A DNA stretch of 64,000 bases. It comes from Rehmannia glutinosa (Eukaryota; Streptophyta; Magnoliopsida; Lamiales; Orobanchaceae). Numbering within the stretch: the first letter of the stretch is position 1; the number at the start of each line of letters is the position of its first letter. Where the stretch lies: assembly GCA_016081115.2 (NCBI GenBank), contig CM071926.1, positions 17,210,711 through 17,274,710 on the forward strand, written 5' to 3'. Positions 11,421 through 22,129 of this stretch are shown here, one piece after another. The notes under the pieces were generated by a model. It had not been told where the DNA came from. It saw only the letters and a program-made list of their open reading frames with translations, and made no database searches. A program made the translations under genes and the position numbers.

Positions 11421-12250
11421 ATCATCCAGGTAGCAGCTGGTTGTTCACTTGATTTTATACCATTGATTTGAGCTTCCTAAACTTGAGTTTTGTGTTATTT
11501 TTGAGTATTTTGAGTCGTTTTTGTTATATCTCATAGGTTAGGCATTAAATTCCGTTGTTTCGAGTTATTTGAGTGGCCAAGCCATGTTGAGGGCCAATTA
11601 TATTGAGTCTAGAGTTATTGTAATGAGTCGTGTATCAAAAGACGCAAGGATGATCAAACAACGAGAGATTGATTGGAAGAAATGCCCAAACGCGTATGAA
11701 ATTTCCATCACTGGCAGGGTTTCGTATTTCGGCAATAGGCTTAATAGCAAAATATGCCCTATAACTTAGGCCGTTTTGCATTTTTGCCCTTTAACTATTA
11801 AAGTTGCAATTTATGCCCTGGACAATATTGCCCTTATAGCCAAATATCAGTTTTGGTCCATTATCTTTCCAAAGGTAGCAATTATAGCCTATAACTTTCG
11901 AGAATTAGCAATTTCAATCCTTTCATACCATAGCTATTTTCAATAAACTCAAATTTCATAGATTATGAAGATTTACATTTTCTGAAACCTATTCGTTCGT
12001 GGCATTGTTACACCTACTTAGATCCAGTCTCTATTCAGAGGTTTTAATTGGATCATATCAGGTTTCCAGCCTATAAACTTGATAGGACATACTTCTGTAA
12101 ATACTTCATAATTCTAAATAAATTCGATTTCAGACTAAGGTTTTGACAAAACAGATATAGTCCATCACGACCATATCAGGCCCAACATGTTTCCGTAAAA
12201 TTAATAAATCCCTTAAAATTCATACCTTTTTTGGCCAAACAAAGGGTTAA

Positions 12251-12418
12251 ATGGCTCGCAACACCACCAGTCGGAAAATTAATGCCCCAGATATTTTGAC
12301 AAACAACTCCTCACTGTTCAACCTCACCCTCAGGGAAGATGATCTGCAAGTTATCCGACTCCTTCAGCGACTGTTCAGCACATCCTTGGTTCGTTTCCTA
12401 CTCCAGGCGTATAAGTAA
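12251..12418 (+). CDS. 55-codon ORF near the left arm, conserved in both copies
   Basis: ATG at 12251, TAA at 12416-12418, on the strand opposite to the viral genes. The other unit has the same ORF, same length and frame, at 50299-50466. Only three base differences lie between them: one silent, two conservative (Ile/Leu and Ser/Thr). The peptide starts MARNTTSRKINAPD, then has an Asn/Leu-rich middle and a Leu/Arg/Gln-rich end that could form a helix. I do not recognise it. It could be an exon captured by the transposon or chance conservation of young copies. It lies in the region that would form the leader of the viral transcript, in antisense. Confidence 0.35.
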   Translation: MARNTTSRKINAPDILTNNSSLFNLTLREDDLQVIRLLQRLFSTSLVRFLLQAYK

Positions 12419-12478
12419 TTCTTAAACGGGATGAATTAATGGAACATTATGAAGACATGTTGAAGCAAAAAGCCCCTT

Positions 12479-12507
12479 TTTATTAAGAACTTATTGAAAT
12501 ATTTATT
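12479..12507 (-). terminator. poly(A) signals of the viral unit, copy 1
   Basis: Two AATAAA hexamers on the minus strand (plus-strand TTTATT at 12479-12484 and 12502-12507). They lie about 160-185 bp downstream of the predicted start site of the 35S-type promoter. Such spacing gives pararetroviral RNA its terminal redundancy. Copy 2 has the same pair at 50527-50532 and 50550-50555. Confidence 0.55.
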
Positions 12508-12693
12508 ACATTAGTAATCTCCTTTTGGGAGGAGAATCTTGGTTTGGTTTAGCCTCTCATAGATGAGGCTTTCACTAAATAAATACATAAACTTAAAACT
12601 AAAACACTCAAAATATTACAAATTTTTCACTCAGATTTTATTATAAGAAAACTAAGGAAAATGTTCGATGTCCCCAGCTTCCTTCAAATCCTG

Positions 12694-12771
12694 CATTTTA
12701 TAGAGGTAAGTCCGGACTTCAAAGACGGACTTCAAATCTTGCTGATATATATGACGTCACTACTTACGTCA
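12694..12771 (-). promoter_or_regulatory. 35S-type promoter of the viral unit, copy 1
   Basis: On the minus strand, TGACGTAAGTAGTGACGTCA (12752-12771) carries two TGACG boxes in the spacing of an as-1 element. The TATA box CTATAAAATG (12694-12703) follows about 50 bp later. This order and spacing is that of the CaMV 35S core promoter, and it sits just after the last ORF, where caulimovirids have it. The boxes are intact here but mutated in copy 2. Confidence 0.75.
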
Positions 12772-12799
12772 TATCCCACATTATTGCCTCGCCAGCTGG

Positions 12800-14200
12800 T
12801 TTTCTTTTTCTCCCTCGTGACTCAGCCCATGTGATGTTTGTCGGAGAATCTTTTAGAAATTTGGTTTACGTGGTCTCCGAGGATAACGCGTCTTGTGAGC
12901 TGGGCCCTTATCCTTTCCAGCTGCATGATCTTGTCGGTCGGGTTTAGGTCGGAATCCTTTCCCAAACTTGGGTTCCTTCTGGTCGGGGCATGCTTGATAG
13001 ATCCGGTCGATCCAACGGCCAACATGCGCCATGTTACAGAATTTCCGGTAAGTTTCTTGCTTGCTTAGGAATCTTGTTCTCCCAGAGAATTCTTCTCTTC
13101 GTCTTGAAAAGCTCCTCCGCAAACCCCTGTTGTTGATCCAGTCATTGAATTGATAAGAAAGATCCGTTTTTGAATGCGGAAAAAAAACTTAAACGGAAAG
13201 ATTTACATTAGACAAACCCAACCCCTTCATCTTGAGAAATTGCTCATACTAAAATCTACTAACACTTTGGTACTTCTTCCGGTGAAGTTTGTCTTAATGT
13301 ATTTTAAAACATTTCCATCCGGTCTTCTTAGCTTGATGAAATGAAATGCTTCATTAAAGCCTTTCATTTGGTTCGGAGCGCATGATAAAATATAGTTCCA
13401 AAATATCTCCTACGGCCAAGTGTGGATTATTGGCCCAAGTCTCGTAAATTGCTTCCCCAATCCATTTCGGTAATTTTGAAATTTCGGGAATCTGGTGACA
13501 CGGTATAAATTGAAGCTAAAGCTCCAAAAGTATACCATTCATGTACTTCATTTGGATGACTTCTGGTTTCATCCAAACTGCGGGATACTTGCCCGAGATA
13601 TCAACCTTTTTTTCCGGGTTAATACCTTGTCTTGTAACTAGTTTCTCCCATTACCGATATATAGCGCATAGGAGAAATTTTAATCTCGTCAGTTTGAACC
13701 TTAGATTTGCACATCGTGGCCTAAGATTCAACTCTCCCTCTTTTACCCCGCAGAGGTCTTTGGGTTGACTTGAAGACTCGGGTTGTGATAGGAGCTTCAA
13801 CATTCGTTATAGTTTGTACACCTTCGGGGGATGCATCATCTACAACACTTGTGATTATGGTACTTGAATCCATAACCTCCGGGTTAGAGCCCGTACTCTC
13901 TCGGCCTCTTTTTGCACCGTAGGAGATACGGCTGGAAGAGAGGCCCTTGCAGCGCTAAGAACAATTGTCCTTGGCGGAACTGGCATGCTCGTATTTGACT
14001 AGAAATGGATTTGGTCACTGTTGAAGTCGTCCAACAACTTCACGCATTGAGACATAACGTCCCAAAATCTCGTTCTAGACTCTCCAGGTTTTCCCGAGAT
14101 GTCTTACTCGTTTAAGGACCTCATCAAAGCAATGTGTCCTTCCATCTCGTGTCAAGAAATCTGCAAGAATATTTTCATGAGATTTTATAATGACAATATC
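12800..14200 (-). pseudogene. 3' ORF region of the viral unit, copy 1 (broken)
   Basis: Downstream of RNase H. Frames are broken by many small indels, but conserved segments can be read in pieces in both copies: a Ser/Thr/Pro/Val-rich segment at about 13760-13990, a Trp/Gly-rich segment at about 13400-13480, and an Arg/Lys-rich tail at about 12853-13122. In caulimovirids this position often holds a translational transactivator/inclusion-body protein. That identity rests on position only; I do not see a diagnostic motif. Confidence 0.4.
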
Positions 14201-14219
14201 ATAATCATAATATTGACAT

Positions 14220-15420
14220 TCACTTGCCATCTAATAATCGAGCCTTTTCTCGGTTTTGATTCAATTTTGTTTTTTTAAAAGCCTTGACACTTGAATTATC
14301 AATTTTTAAAGTAAACTTTTTAGCCAGTAAAAATAGAGGCCATTTTTTAAAAGCCTTTTTGACTGCAAATAATTCTTTCTCGTTGATATGCCATCTGTTT
14401 GCTTCACTAGGTGTGAATAAACCGCAATATCTGCATGGCACTTCCTCATTTGATGTGACCTTAATAAGAACCCGCCCACCAATCATCAGCATCCGTGTAA
14501 AGAACCGATTCGTCCTCGTCTTGGGAATCGCAAGTTAGGAAGCTTTTTACAAACTTCTTTAAGTTGCTTAATTCTTCTTGATGTTCTTCTTCCCATTTGA
14601 ATATTGCATCTTTTTTAAGCAATGGGCTAAACACCTTCGTAATATGCAGATTGTTAATGAACATCCCAGCAAAATTAACAACTCCAAGAAAACTCTGAAG
14701 CTGCTTCTTGTCTTTCAGTGTATCTGGAAATCCCTGTATCTTTTCCACAATATGATTCTGTAGAATAATTCTAGATTCATCGATTTCAATTCCGAGGAAT
14801 TCAATATGTCTTGTTGCGATCACCGCCTTCTTCTCTGAAAGCACTAATCCTTCTTTGTGACAAACATCTGAAAATATCTCCAAATGTTTGAGATGCTCCT
14901 TCATGTTCTTTGATGCGATAAGTATGTCATCAATATATACGAACATGAAACTAAAATAATCTTTGAAGAGATTATCCATTTTTCTTTGATATATTTGGGG
15001 TGCGTTAGCCAATCCCATAGGCATCACGTTCCAAATATAGTGTCCCCTGTGGTGTAGAGAAGTCAGTAAACTTCTTACTTTCTTTCCTCCATCTTAATCG
15101 GTAGAATCCGGACTTGCAATCGAACTTTGAGAATATCTTAGCACCTTTGATGCGATTAACGGATGTTCTCTACTTGGGATATAGTATCGTCGAATTCCAA
15201 AATGTTATTAATCCCCTTGTAATAATAACAAGTCTTGGCTTTCCTCTTTTTGATTTCTCCATGGTTTCGACTAAGAATCTCGGATCTTTGTATGGAGAAA
15301 CTCCTGGTGAAATCAACTTAAGGTCAAGATGTTCCTTAAGTATTTTTCGCATATCCTCCCGATCCTCCTGGTTCATAAGGATTGATTTGAATCTCACAAA
15401 CTCGTACTCCTTTAGGGTTT
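14220..15420 (-). pseudogene. reverse transcriptase and RNase H of the viral unit, copy 1 (frameshifted)
   Basis: The reverse transcriptase core lies in 14461-15027. The polymerase motif YIDD is at about 14926-14940, followed by a FLGIEID motif and the 'fPdtl.dkkqLq.FLG' block. That block marks Caulimoviridae rather than Ty3/gypsy elements. N-terminal RT sequence is in 15170-15420 in another frame. RNase H follows: an Asp-containing YTDAD.WW motif at the end of the first ORF, continued in 14220-14492. No integrase follows. At least three frame changes make it non-functional as read. Copy 2 holds the same gene at 52280-54000. Confidence 0.85.
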
Positions 15421-15789
15421 AACCTTTAAGGATGCTTTGAGCTCATTCTTGTCCCACCATGCCAAAGGATCTTCATTATAATTCCTTTGGATTTTCTTCT
15501 TGATATCCTCAAGTGATATTTGTTCTTCAATGGTTACGTCACTCTGTGGATTCTCCATTAGGCTCACCATCAATTCAAAGAATAACCTGGAGTAACTCGT
15601 TCTTCTTCCTTGCACTGACGAATGAATACAAGTTATTATCCCAAAGCTTCTTATCCTTTCGAGAACCGAATTGTCTATAGGATAATAAAGCTTCACCAAA
15701 TTTCCTTCGATCCGCCATTTTTGGATTTTGAGTTTGGCTTCATCAACACACTTCTTTGCGAAAATTAATAGGCATTTTTCTCGTAAAAT

Positions 15790-16190
15790 GCTTCCCATGA
15801 TCTACGGACAATGATCTTATGATCACATAAGGTTGTGAAAATAAGTCTTCTTGTCTCGTTCTCTGTGTAAATCACTTGAATGTTTGTAGGAAGTTGTTTC
15901 CTAGCAAAACATCTCGCACTTTTTGTATCATGGAAATAGATTGGTGGCGTTTTTACTTTGTACCATGGGGTACCGCTGCGCCTCCGATCATGATTTTCGC
16001 TTGTTTAATTCCTTTATTAAGGATAAGAATCCTCTTAGAGAAATCTCTTCCCGCAATAGATGGTAAATCTTCTCCAATTTCTTTAGGAAAAACATCCGGA
16101 AACTGCAAGTACATATTCCTAACACTGAATTAATATAGGCGGCGAAATACTCGGCCTTATATTCATCATATAACATTCGATAGAAATGTA
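15790..16190 (-). pseudogene. aspartic protease region of the viral unit, copy 1
   Basis: Homologous to 54240-54640 in copy 2, where the active-site triad context DTGAD is readable. In this copy the triad is disrupted: the plus-strand text near 15908-15932 differs by indels. The region lies between the movement-protein-like and RT segments, the usual pararetroviral order. Confidence 0.6.
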
Positions 16191-16679
16191 TATGGAGAAT
16201 GGACTAGTGGTCATCGATTACGTATCTTTTATCGCCCACTGTGAATTCCATTCCTTCTTGTAGTCTTTCCAAGGTTTATGATCCTCAAGAAATTCAATTC
16301 CCCAGTATTAATTGCTCGGGATTTTCCTGCTACTCCGAGATAGTTAGCTCAATTTCACCTATCTTGAGGCTTCCTTGATACCTTCCAACTATAGGTTGTT
16401 GGAGATGTCTGAGAACATCACAAGGAAAAATATTATCGTTTTTGAGTGATATCGAATATTACTTCAACCTCTCGCCATCATACGGACATTTCGGCTCTCT
16501 CTTTGTTTTAAAAACATCGGGATGCGTTGAATCGTACATTTTGTCGCTTTCTTCCCAACGGCCGCTACTCACCATTCTCGTCTGCTTTGGAAAGACATCC
16601 TTACAGGCTCAACTCGAGACTTCGACTTTTGTTGAAGTGGTTGATCTTGATTTATCATATCAATCTCTTTTATAGTTGG

Positions 16680-17150
16680 AGATTCAATGATTTACGGTAG
16701 AACCACCCCGACAAAGTCCTCAAAGATTCTTGGGACTTCAATAAATTCCTTTCTCAAGAATACTTCCGAATGATGGGTATTCGAGAGAGCATATGAAATC
16801 TTGTATGTGATCGAGTAGGGTGCATTTCTATTCTTTCATCAAATCGACTCTTTTGAAATCTTGATGAAGGGTTAGGACTCTATTAAAATCTCGATCTCCC
16901 AAATTGTATGCAATTCTCGGATAGACATTAAATGCTAATTTTCCGCATACAAATTTCTAATGACTCCAAGGCATGAATCCTTGAGATGTGAGATTCGCTT
17001 GTCAAAAATAGCAAGATTGAGTGGCGAATCTATTCCTTCATTGAATGTTGCCTTAATAATGACTCTTATGGCTCCAATGTGAATCCATGAGAGTGTATTT
17101 GCAACTTATCTTTTAACTCGCTTTTGATCTCTGTATTTCTCTAATATGGA
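16680..17150 (-). pseudogene. movement-protein-like region of the viral unit, copy 1
   Basis: Fragments in changing frames read as the conserved core of a 30K-type movement protein: an 'LAIFDKRI' segment, a 'CLGVIRNLYA' segment, and an aromatic/Ser-His segment 'SYALSNTHHS' near 16770. Movement proteins enlarge plasmodesmata for cell-to-cell spread, and LTR elements lack them, so this supports a viral origin. Several stop codons and indels interrupt it. Copy 2 lacks this whole region. Confidence 0.55.
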
Positions 17151-17489
17151 CCAAGCTGCATCTCGATCATGTTGTTAGGTAAACTCCATCGGAATGGCAA
17201 ATTCTCGGTTGTTATCCTGTGAATAATTTGGTGTTTTATTACGAAACCCAATCTTATCCAATGCTTTTTCCATAGCTCCGATTGAAAATCCATCATAGAC
17301 TTGAAGCTTTGGATCTTCCTTCATGATTCTCATAAGAGTTTTATGAGAAACCGTCGTGTGAGAGAGGAATCGACATATCCTCCTGCTGTCACTGTGAAGA
17401 ATTTCTTCTTCACTCGATTCTAAGTGAGTCACTTCCATCGTCGAGAATAGATCTCTTCTTCATTGATGCTCTCATCCGAGGGTATATCC

Positions 17490-18660
17490 TCAAATTGATA
17501 CACCTGTATAAGATCGATAATAGGCGCCTTCCTCGATTTCTCGGTGTGGCCTCGAACTCTCGACTCCTCGTTTTTTTTTGATTATCCGGGCAATCCGTTG
17601 AGATATGCCCTCTTGCTCCGCATGTCCGGCAATTACAGTCTTTGAAGCTTTCATTTGCTCTGGTGTGAGCACGCCTGAAAGTTCTTTCTCCTGGATTTCT
17701 TTGGTACTTGCTTGATTAGAACCGATGATGAGGCTCTACCCCCGCCAGTCTTTGGTCTTTGCCCTAATTTATAACCGGGCTTTTTGTTTTGACGAGAACC
17801 TTCTAGGTCTCCATGAAGACCTACTTCTTTTTCTATTTGCTTCCTCGGCGGTATGGATGGCTTCGCTCCTTCTTCCTTTTGTGTCGCGCTTGGTTGACCT
17901 CCCACAATTGTTGGGATGTCATTATCCACGTAACATAGAGGAACTACTTTGTTAATTCCTCTTAATCTCTTGTAATTCTGTCTGACAGAGTCGCTTGGTA
18001 GCACCATTCGAGATAACTTGGCCTTTAGGAAAGACATTTTTTAAGCCCCACGGTTTCTACTTGACTCCATCATTGTATTCCCGATAAGCATTTCTCTCCC
18101 GGGGACTTGGAATCTTGGCAAAGAATAGGCATGCAACTTCCTTTTCTTCAATCTTGGATTTCCACCAGGTATTCGGTGAACAACTTGATATATTCGTCAA
18201 TATGACAAATATCATATAACTCAAGGCTATAGAGGGCTTGTTTATATCTCTTTCTTTTTCATCCTCTAATCCTCAAAATAACTTTGTCCGACGATTTGGA
18301 TTTTGAATAGTTTTGCCATACCATCGACAATTCCTTTAAGTGATTCCCCTGATGTGACCGAACCTTTCATACTAGCATCGGTCATATCCCAGACAATCTT
18401 CATCGATTCTTCAAGAGTCATTTCAAGGAGTAAAATGAATGAATCCTTTGTAAGATCGAGGGTTCTCTTTGAAATTCTCATAGTCAAGCCCATTCATCAA
18501 TGAGAACTTCTCTATTTTTAAAATCGGGATATCCAGATTTAACATCAACTCATATGGATGTATTGGGTCGAGGTGCTATCTTCCATAAGGCGTCGATAAA
18601 CATTCGGCCTTCCAAGAGGTTGTCCGGTTCCCACAAGTGGGTTTCGACCTTTGTCCCGAA
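17490..18660 (-). pseudogene. capsid/nucleocapsid region with CCHC knuckle, copy 1
   Basis: A zinc knuckle of form C-X2-C-X4-H-X4-C (CRTCGARGHISTDC) is read at about 17590-17635. It is preceded by a Lys/Arg-rich basic stretch (about 17650-17900) and a helical core (17940-18493) with a KAKLSRM segment and a Pro-containing segment near 18100. This is the caulimovirid capsid layout of core, basic region and CCHC knuckle that binds pregenomic RNA. Frameshifts divide it among 17490-17672, 17651-18037 and 18266-18493. Most of it is deleted in copy 2. Confidence 0.7.
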
Positions 18661-18689
18661 AGTGGATCACTCCCGGTCGTGAAATCCCC

Positions 18690-19593
18690 CTAAAGCATGT
18701 GGCTTCCTCTTGTCCCGAGCTCCATGATTCGAACCCGTACTTTCTTCGACGTTAGGATTAGCGGTGGCGGTGGTGGTGGAATTGCTCTACCTTGTGGATC
18801 ATAGGTAACCAAAGTTGATCCATCACTGCGTTCATCTTTAAATCTACAATACCCAATCCCGCGAAGGATTACGCGGTCATGTAGATCTTTAAGATTCATC
18901 TTTTCCATATCCATCTTTTTAATTTTTGATGGATTTTCCTTTGATTAGAGCAATGAGCTTCTCCCATGTGTCATCTTTCGTATAACTTCGGTTGGTTTCC
19001 TTTTTGGTGTAAATAGGGTATCGTTAAAAATCTATACGATTCTTTCCTCCGGAAGAACTTGAGTACATCCTCTAGATTCTTGACTCGTTTCGAATATCAT
19101 GAAGGAGTTCAAGAGTTTCCTTCGATATTTCACCATCGTCTCCATCAGTTGGATCTAATGAACTTGTGTTGGTAGATGAATATGGCGGTTGCCATTATTC
19201 TCGCACCGTCTTCGGACTTCTCTAAGATCTTCGGAGAACTTAGATTTATGCGGGAAGTATCTCGTTCCACTCGGGTACTCCATCATGAATCATTGTTCGA
19301 TGGGAATTTTCATGAACCGTTTCTTGAAGGTTCATCAAGTGAACATATAGTGTATGGTTAAGCATCGAATCGCTATAATATTCTCGCTCGCATTTTTGCA
19401 TTGCCTTAAGGTTTCCCGTCGGCTCCTGTTTCTTTTTCTTCATGTTGGTATTCCCAAAATGAAACCTGGTCAAGGTGTTCTTGTGCATACATCGTCAATA
19501 TTTGACGATATGTCCTATAAGGGGTACATCTCGGACATCGGTCCGGATCCATATTCTCGGAGAAATTCTCCTCACCAATTGTTAATTACATAA
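18690..19593 (-). pseudogene. 5' ORFs of the viral unit, copy 1 (broken)
   Basis: Between the primer site and the capsid core. One ORF contains a run of six or seven prolines after QGRAIP (18690-18914), and starts MDMEKMNLKDLHD. Before it, 18950-19560 carries a charged ORF with RCTPYR, GVPEWNEI and coiled-coil-like stretches, split in this copy. The same two ORFs are more readable in copy 2 (54544-55683). Function is not assigned; they may be the N-terminus of the capsid polyprotein and an aphid-factor-like or leader protein. That is inference from position only. Confidence 0.45.
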
Positions 19594-19631
19594 ATCTAAT
19601 AAATATTACAAAAAGTTCTTAATAAACCTGG

Positions 19632-19643
19632 GCTCTGATACCA
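19632..19643 (-). other. tRNA-Met primer binding site of the viral unit, copy 1
   Basis: TGGTATCAGAGC on the minus strand is complementary to the initiator tRNA-Met 3' end, the standard minus-strand primer of Caulimoviridae. It lies just upstream of the first viral ORF and only about 290 bp from the right end of the unit. Confidence 0.85.
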
Positions 19644-20137
19644 TTTTACGCAAGACACTTAGTCAAATAAGCCATATGTATGAATAAGGGTATAATTGGT
19701 ATTATGAAAATATGCAATTATTCCGCTAGACCAATTTTGCATCAACTCAAGACTTATAGGACACCAATTGCTTCGGTATAAAACTTGTAGGACTAATTTT
19801 GCAGAACGTTATAAACTTACAGGGCATATTTTGCAAAACTTAATAAACATACAGGGCATATTTTGCAAACCCAATAATAAAAGTCCTAAAATGCAATTTA
19901 CCACAAGTTACAGGATATTTTCTGCAATTAAGCCTTTGGCCATAACTCTCTCTACAAAATTGATATTAAGCTGATTCAAGTGGCTATGGAAAGCTAAGAG
20001 ATAGGGCTACAACTTTGATGAAGGGAGCAAAAGCAAATTCGGACATTTCTTTGGCCTGCGCGGCTTGGCCAGGCTACGGCGCCCGTGGGCGGACAAAACA
20101 ATGAAAGTCCAATTTTTGGATCTAAAAGGAGGGTACT

Positions 20138-20145
20138 ATAAATAG
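20138..20145 (+). promoter_or_regulatory. TATA box of the 5' LTR, element A
   Basis: TATAAATA within actataaatagataca, about 55 bp after the G+C-rich block (20050-20095). The same box is in the 3' LTR at 24443-24450. It is likely the LTR core promoter. Confidence 0.7.
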
Positions 20146-21049
20146 ATACATGGTAGGCTTGATCTAGGGCATGGAGGACACTTGGGGATGAAAACCAACA
20201 CCACCAAGACACAAGGAAAGAGTTGGGGAAGAGGATTGAAGACATTTATCATCTAGAAATAGATAATATTCTTCTTTAATATCTTTAATTCTTTTTTTGT
20301 TGTTTCTTGTATATCATTTGAGATGCATTCTCATTTGATTATGGGTATTTGTATTTTCATCATGAGCTAAACTTTATAATTCTAGAGGGATGATGTAATC
20401 TATGTTTGAACTTATGTTTTGATATTGTGGTTTGTCAATCTAGATTTCCCAATTTATTTGTGCTATTTGGATTTATTGCTTCTAAATTACTTGATTAATA
20501 ATTTAGAGTGTTTGGTGTATTTGATTTGACACTTGAGAGAGGTAATTGAATACATGGCCTTGAAATATCATAACCTAGGATTTCATAGAATTGAGAGATT
20601 TGTGAATCCTTTGAAGTCATCAACCAAGATTCATAGTTTTTATTGAGATTTCAATTGGTGATTTTTATAGAGATATTGATTTCCCAATTGTGATCTAAAA
20701 TCATTTGGCACTCGAGAGAGGAAATGATTATTGTAGAAATCTAGACTTATAAATTGGTAATTTGTGATTGGTATACCATATTGATAATATAAGGGAAAAC
20801 TAGATTCATCACACCTCTAGAATTCATTATCCCATAAACTTAGATGTTTAGATTTTGATTAGTTACATCTAGTTGTTTTTATTTATAAATTGAGATATCC
20901 ACCTATTATTGATCTATCAAATATAGCATAGGTAATTTATACTTGGTACTTATACACGCATTCCCTGTGGATACGACAACCCTACTCATATCACTATATT
21001 AAAACTTGACACCGTAGACTTGCGGTTAGAAAATTCTCTAACAAGTTTT

Positions 21050-21067
21050 TGGCGCCGTTGCCGGGAA
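21050..21067 (+). other. primer binding site of element A
   Basis: TGGCGCCGTTGCCGGGAA begins 6 bases after the LTR end. This matches the complement of a plant tRNA-Asp 3' end, as used by many Ty3/gypsy elements. Confidence 0.75.
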
Positions 21068-21197
21068 ATGTATTTTGTGTGATATCAAGGTTGATTGCCT
21101 AGTTGTAATTTGACTATTTTTTTTGTTGTTTTTGTTTTTTTCTTTTATTGTTTTAATTTTGTGTAATTTTTTAGGCACATCGTTGGATGGAATTATA

Positions 21198-22120
21198 ATG
21201 TATGCACATACGTGGCCAACCGATGATGCTTCTGGGATTTTTGGAAGTCAAAGCGTGAACAATTTTGTTCCTTATTATCCACCTCAAGAAAATGTATGGG
21301 CCCAAAATATGGCAAATCATGAAACCTTTCATCAGCCACAAGAACAATTGTCTAGCTTGGAAGAAACACTTTATCAATTTCCAGATGATTGTGAGGCAAG
21401 AAGACGACAAGATGAGATAAAACGTCGGTCCGAGTTGGAAGAAAATCTTGTTGAGTTTATCGAAGAGTGTAAGATAAGAAATCGAGAAAGTGATGATAGA
21501 TTACTACAAACCGAGGCAACATTCAACAAATTGAGATTACATGTCAAAATATGTCAAAGTTACTCCAACAAATGATTGACCAACTTAATAATGAAGAGTC
21601 GTCATCATTCTTGGGACCTGGTGAAATAGAAAATCATGAACATGAATTGCCCATTATGAAAAAGGTGGACATTTTTCAAAATTTGGAGGAGACTTTTGAA
21701 GAGTGCAATCCGATCTTACAAGAGGAGGAGCCACGTCAAATTAACTCAGGGAGTATCTCTATCTCTCACTCAATTGAAAATCCTCATATTGACAAAAATA
21801 TGTGCACTCTAGATGTAAGCTTCAATATAAATGTATCAAATTTTAAGAAGCATACACTTGAAGAAACAATGTTTGAAAATGGTGATCAATTCACATGTTC
21901 TACAGATTTCATGATATTTAATGTGAGTAAAGATAGAAATATCTTTACTATGATTGATAAACCATTTTTCATCATTAGGAACACATTTTTTGATTTCCAA
22001 AAGACCATCAACATTTTGATCCTTAATCATCCACGTCTTACATACACTAAAAGATTGCCCATACTATTGGAAAATACAAAGGCGTGGCATGATCGACACT
22101 TGTTTTTGGATCCCGGTTGA
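21198..22120 (+). pseudogene. gag-position ORF of element A, one frameshift
   Basis: An open frame from ATG 21198 runs to 21575. A second frame opens at 21551 and runs to 22120. The frame changes within the short A-rich stretch near 21545, consistent with loss of one base; the product would otherwise be about 306 residues. The protein is hydrophilic and Glu/Lys-rich, with a probable coiled coil in the first half (repeated EE.L..F...EA...QDE and RRSELEEN patterns). I see no zinc knuckle, protease or polymerase motif and cannot assign a function. It occupies the gag position just after the primer site. A G+C-containing hairpin (tcttgg...ggcaacccaa) follows the stop at about 22150. Confidence 0.6.
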
Positions 22121-22129
22121 GTAAAACAA

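Larger units (their letters stand above)
11738..19934. mobile_element. MULE-like unit carrying an endogenous caulimovirid, copy 1 (8.2 kb)
   Basis: The left end GGCTTAATAGCAAAATATGC and the inverse right end ...TTTTCTGCAATTAAGCC give matching terminal inverted repeats over roughly 80 bases. The arms contain repeats of a 'ttgcaaaatatgccctgtaac' unit (11738-11840 and 19795-19934). The flanks ttcggcaata (11728-11737) and tttggccata (19935-19944) match at 8 of 10. The empty target in the other LTR of the same gypsy element proves an insertion. Arm structure and a 9-10 bp duplication are typical of Mutator-like elements. Nearly all of the interior on the minus strand is pararetroviral. No MULE transposase is present, so movement would need an enzyme supplied in trans. 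Confidence 0.85.

Noticed and set aside
11569..11769. Plus-strand ORF repeated at 24075-24296
   Set aside because: It lies inside both LTRs of element A, has no ATG at its start and is repeated only because the LTRs are repeated; no domain is visible.
11738..19934. The viral unit as an ordinary Ty3/gypsy element
   Set aside because: No LTRs and no integrase. RT blocks, movement-protein-like segment and 35S-type promoter fit Caulimoviridae, and the termini are inverted rather than direct repeats.
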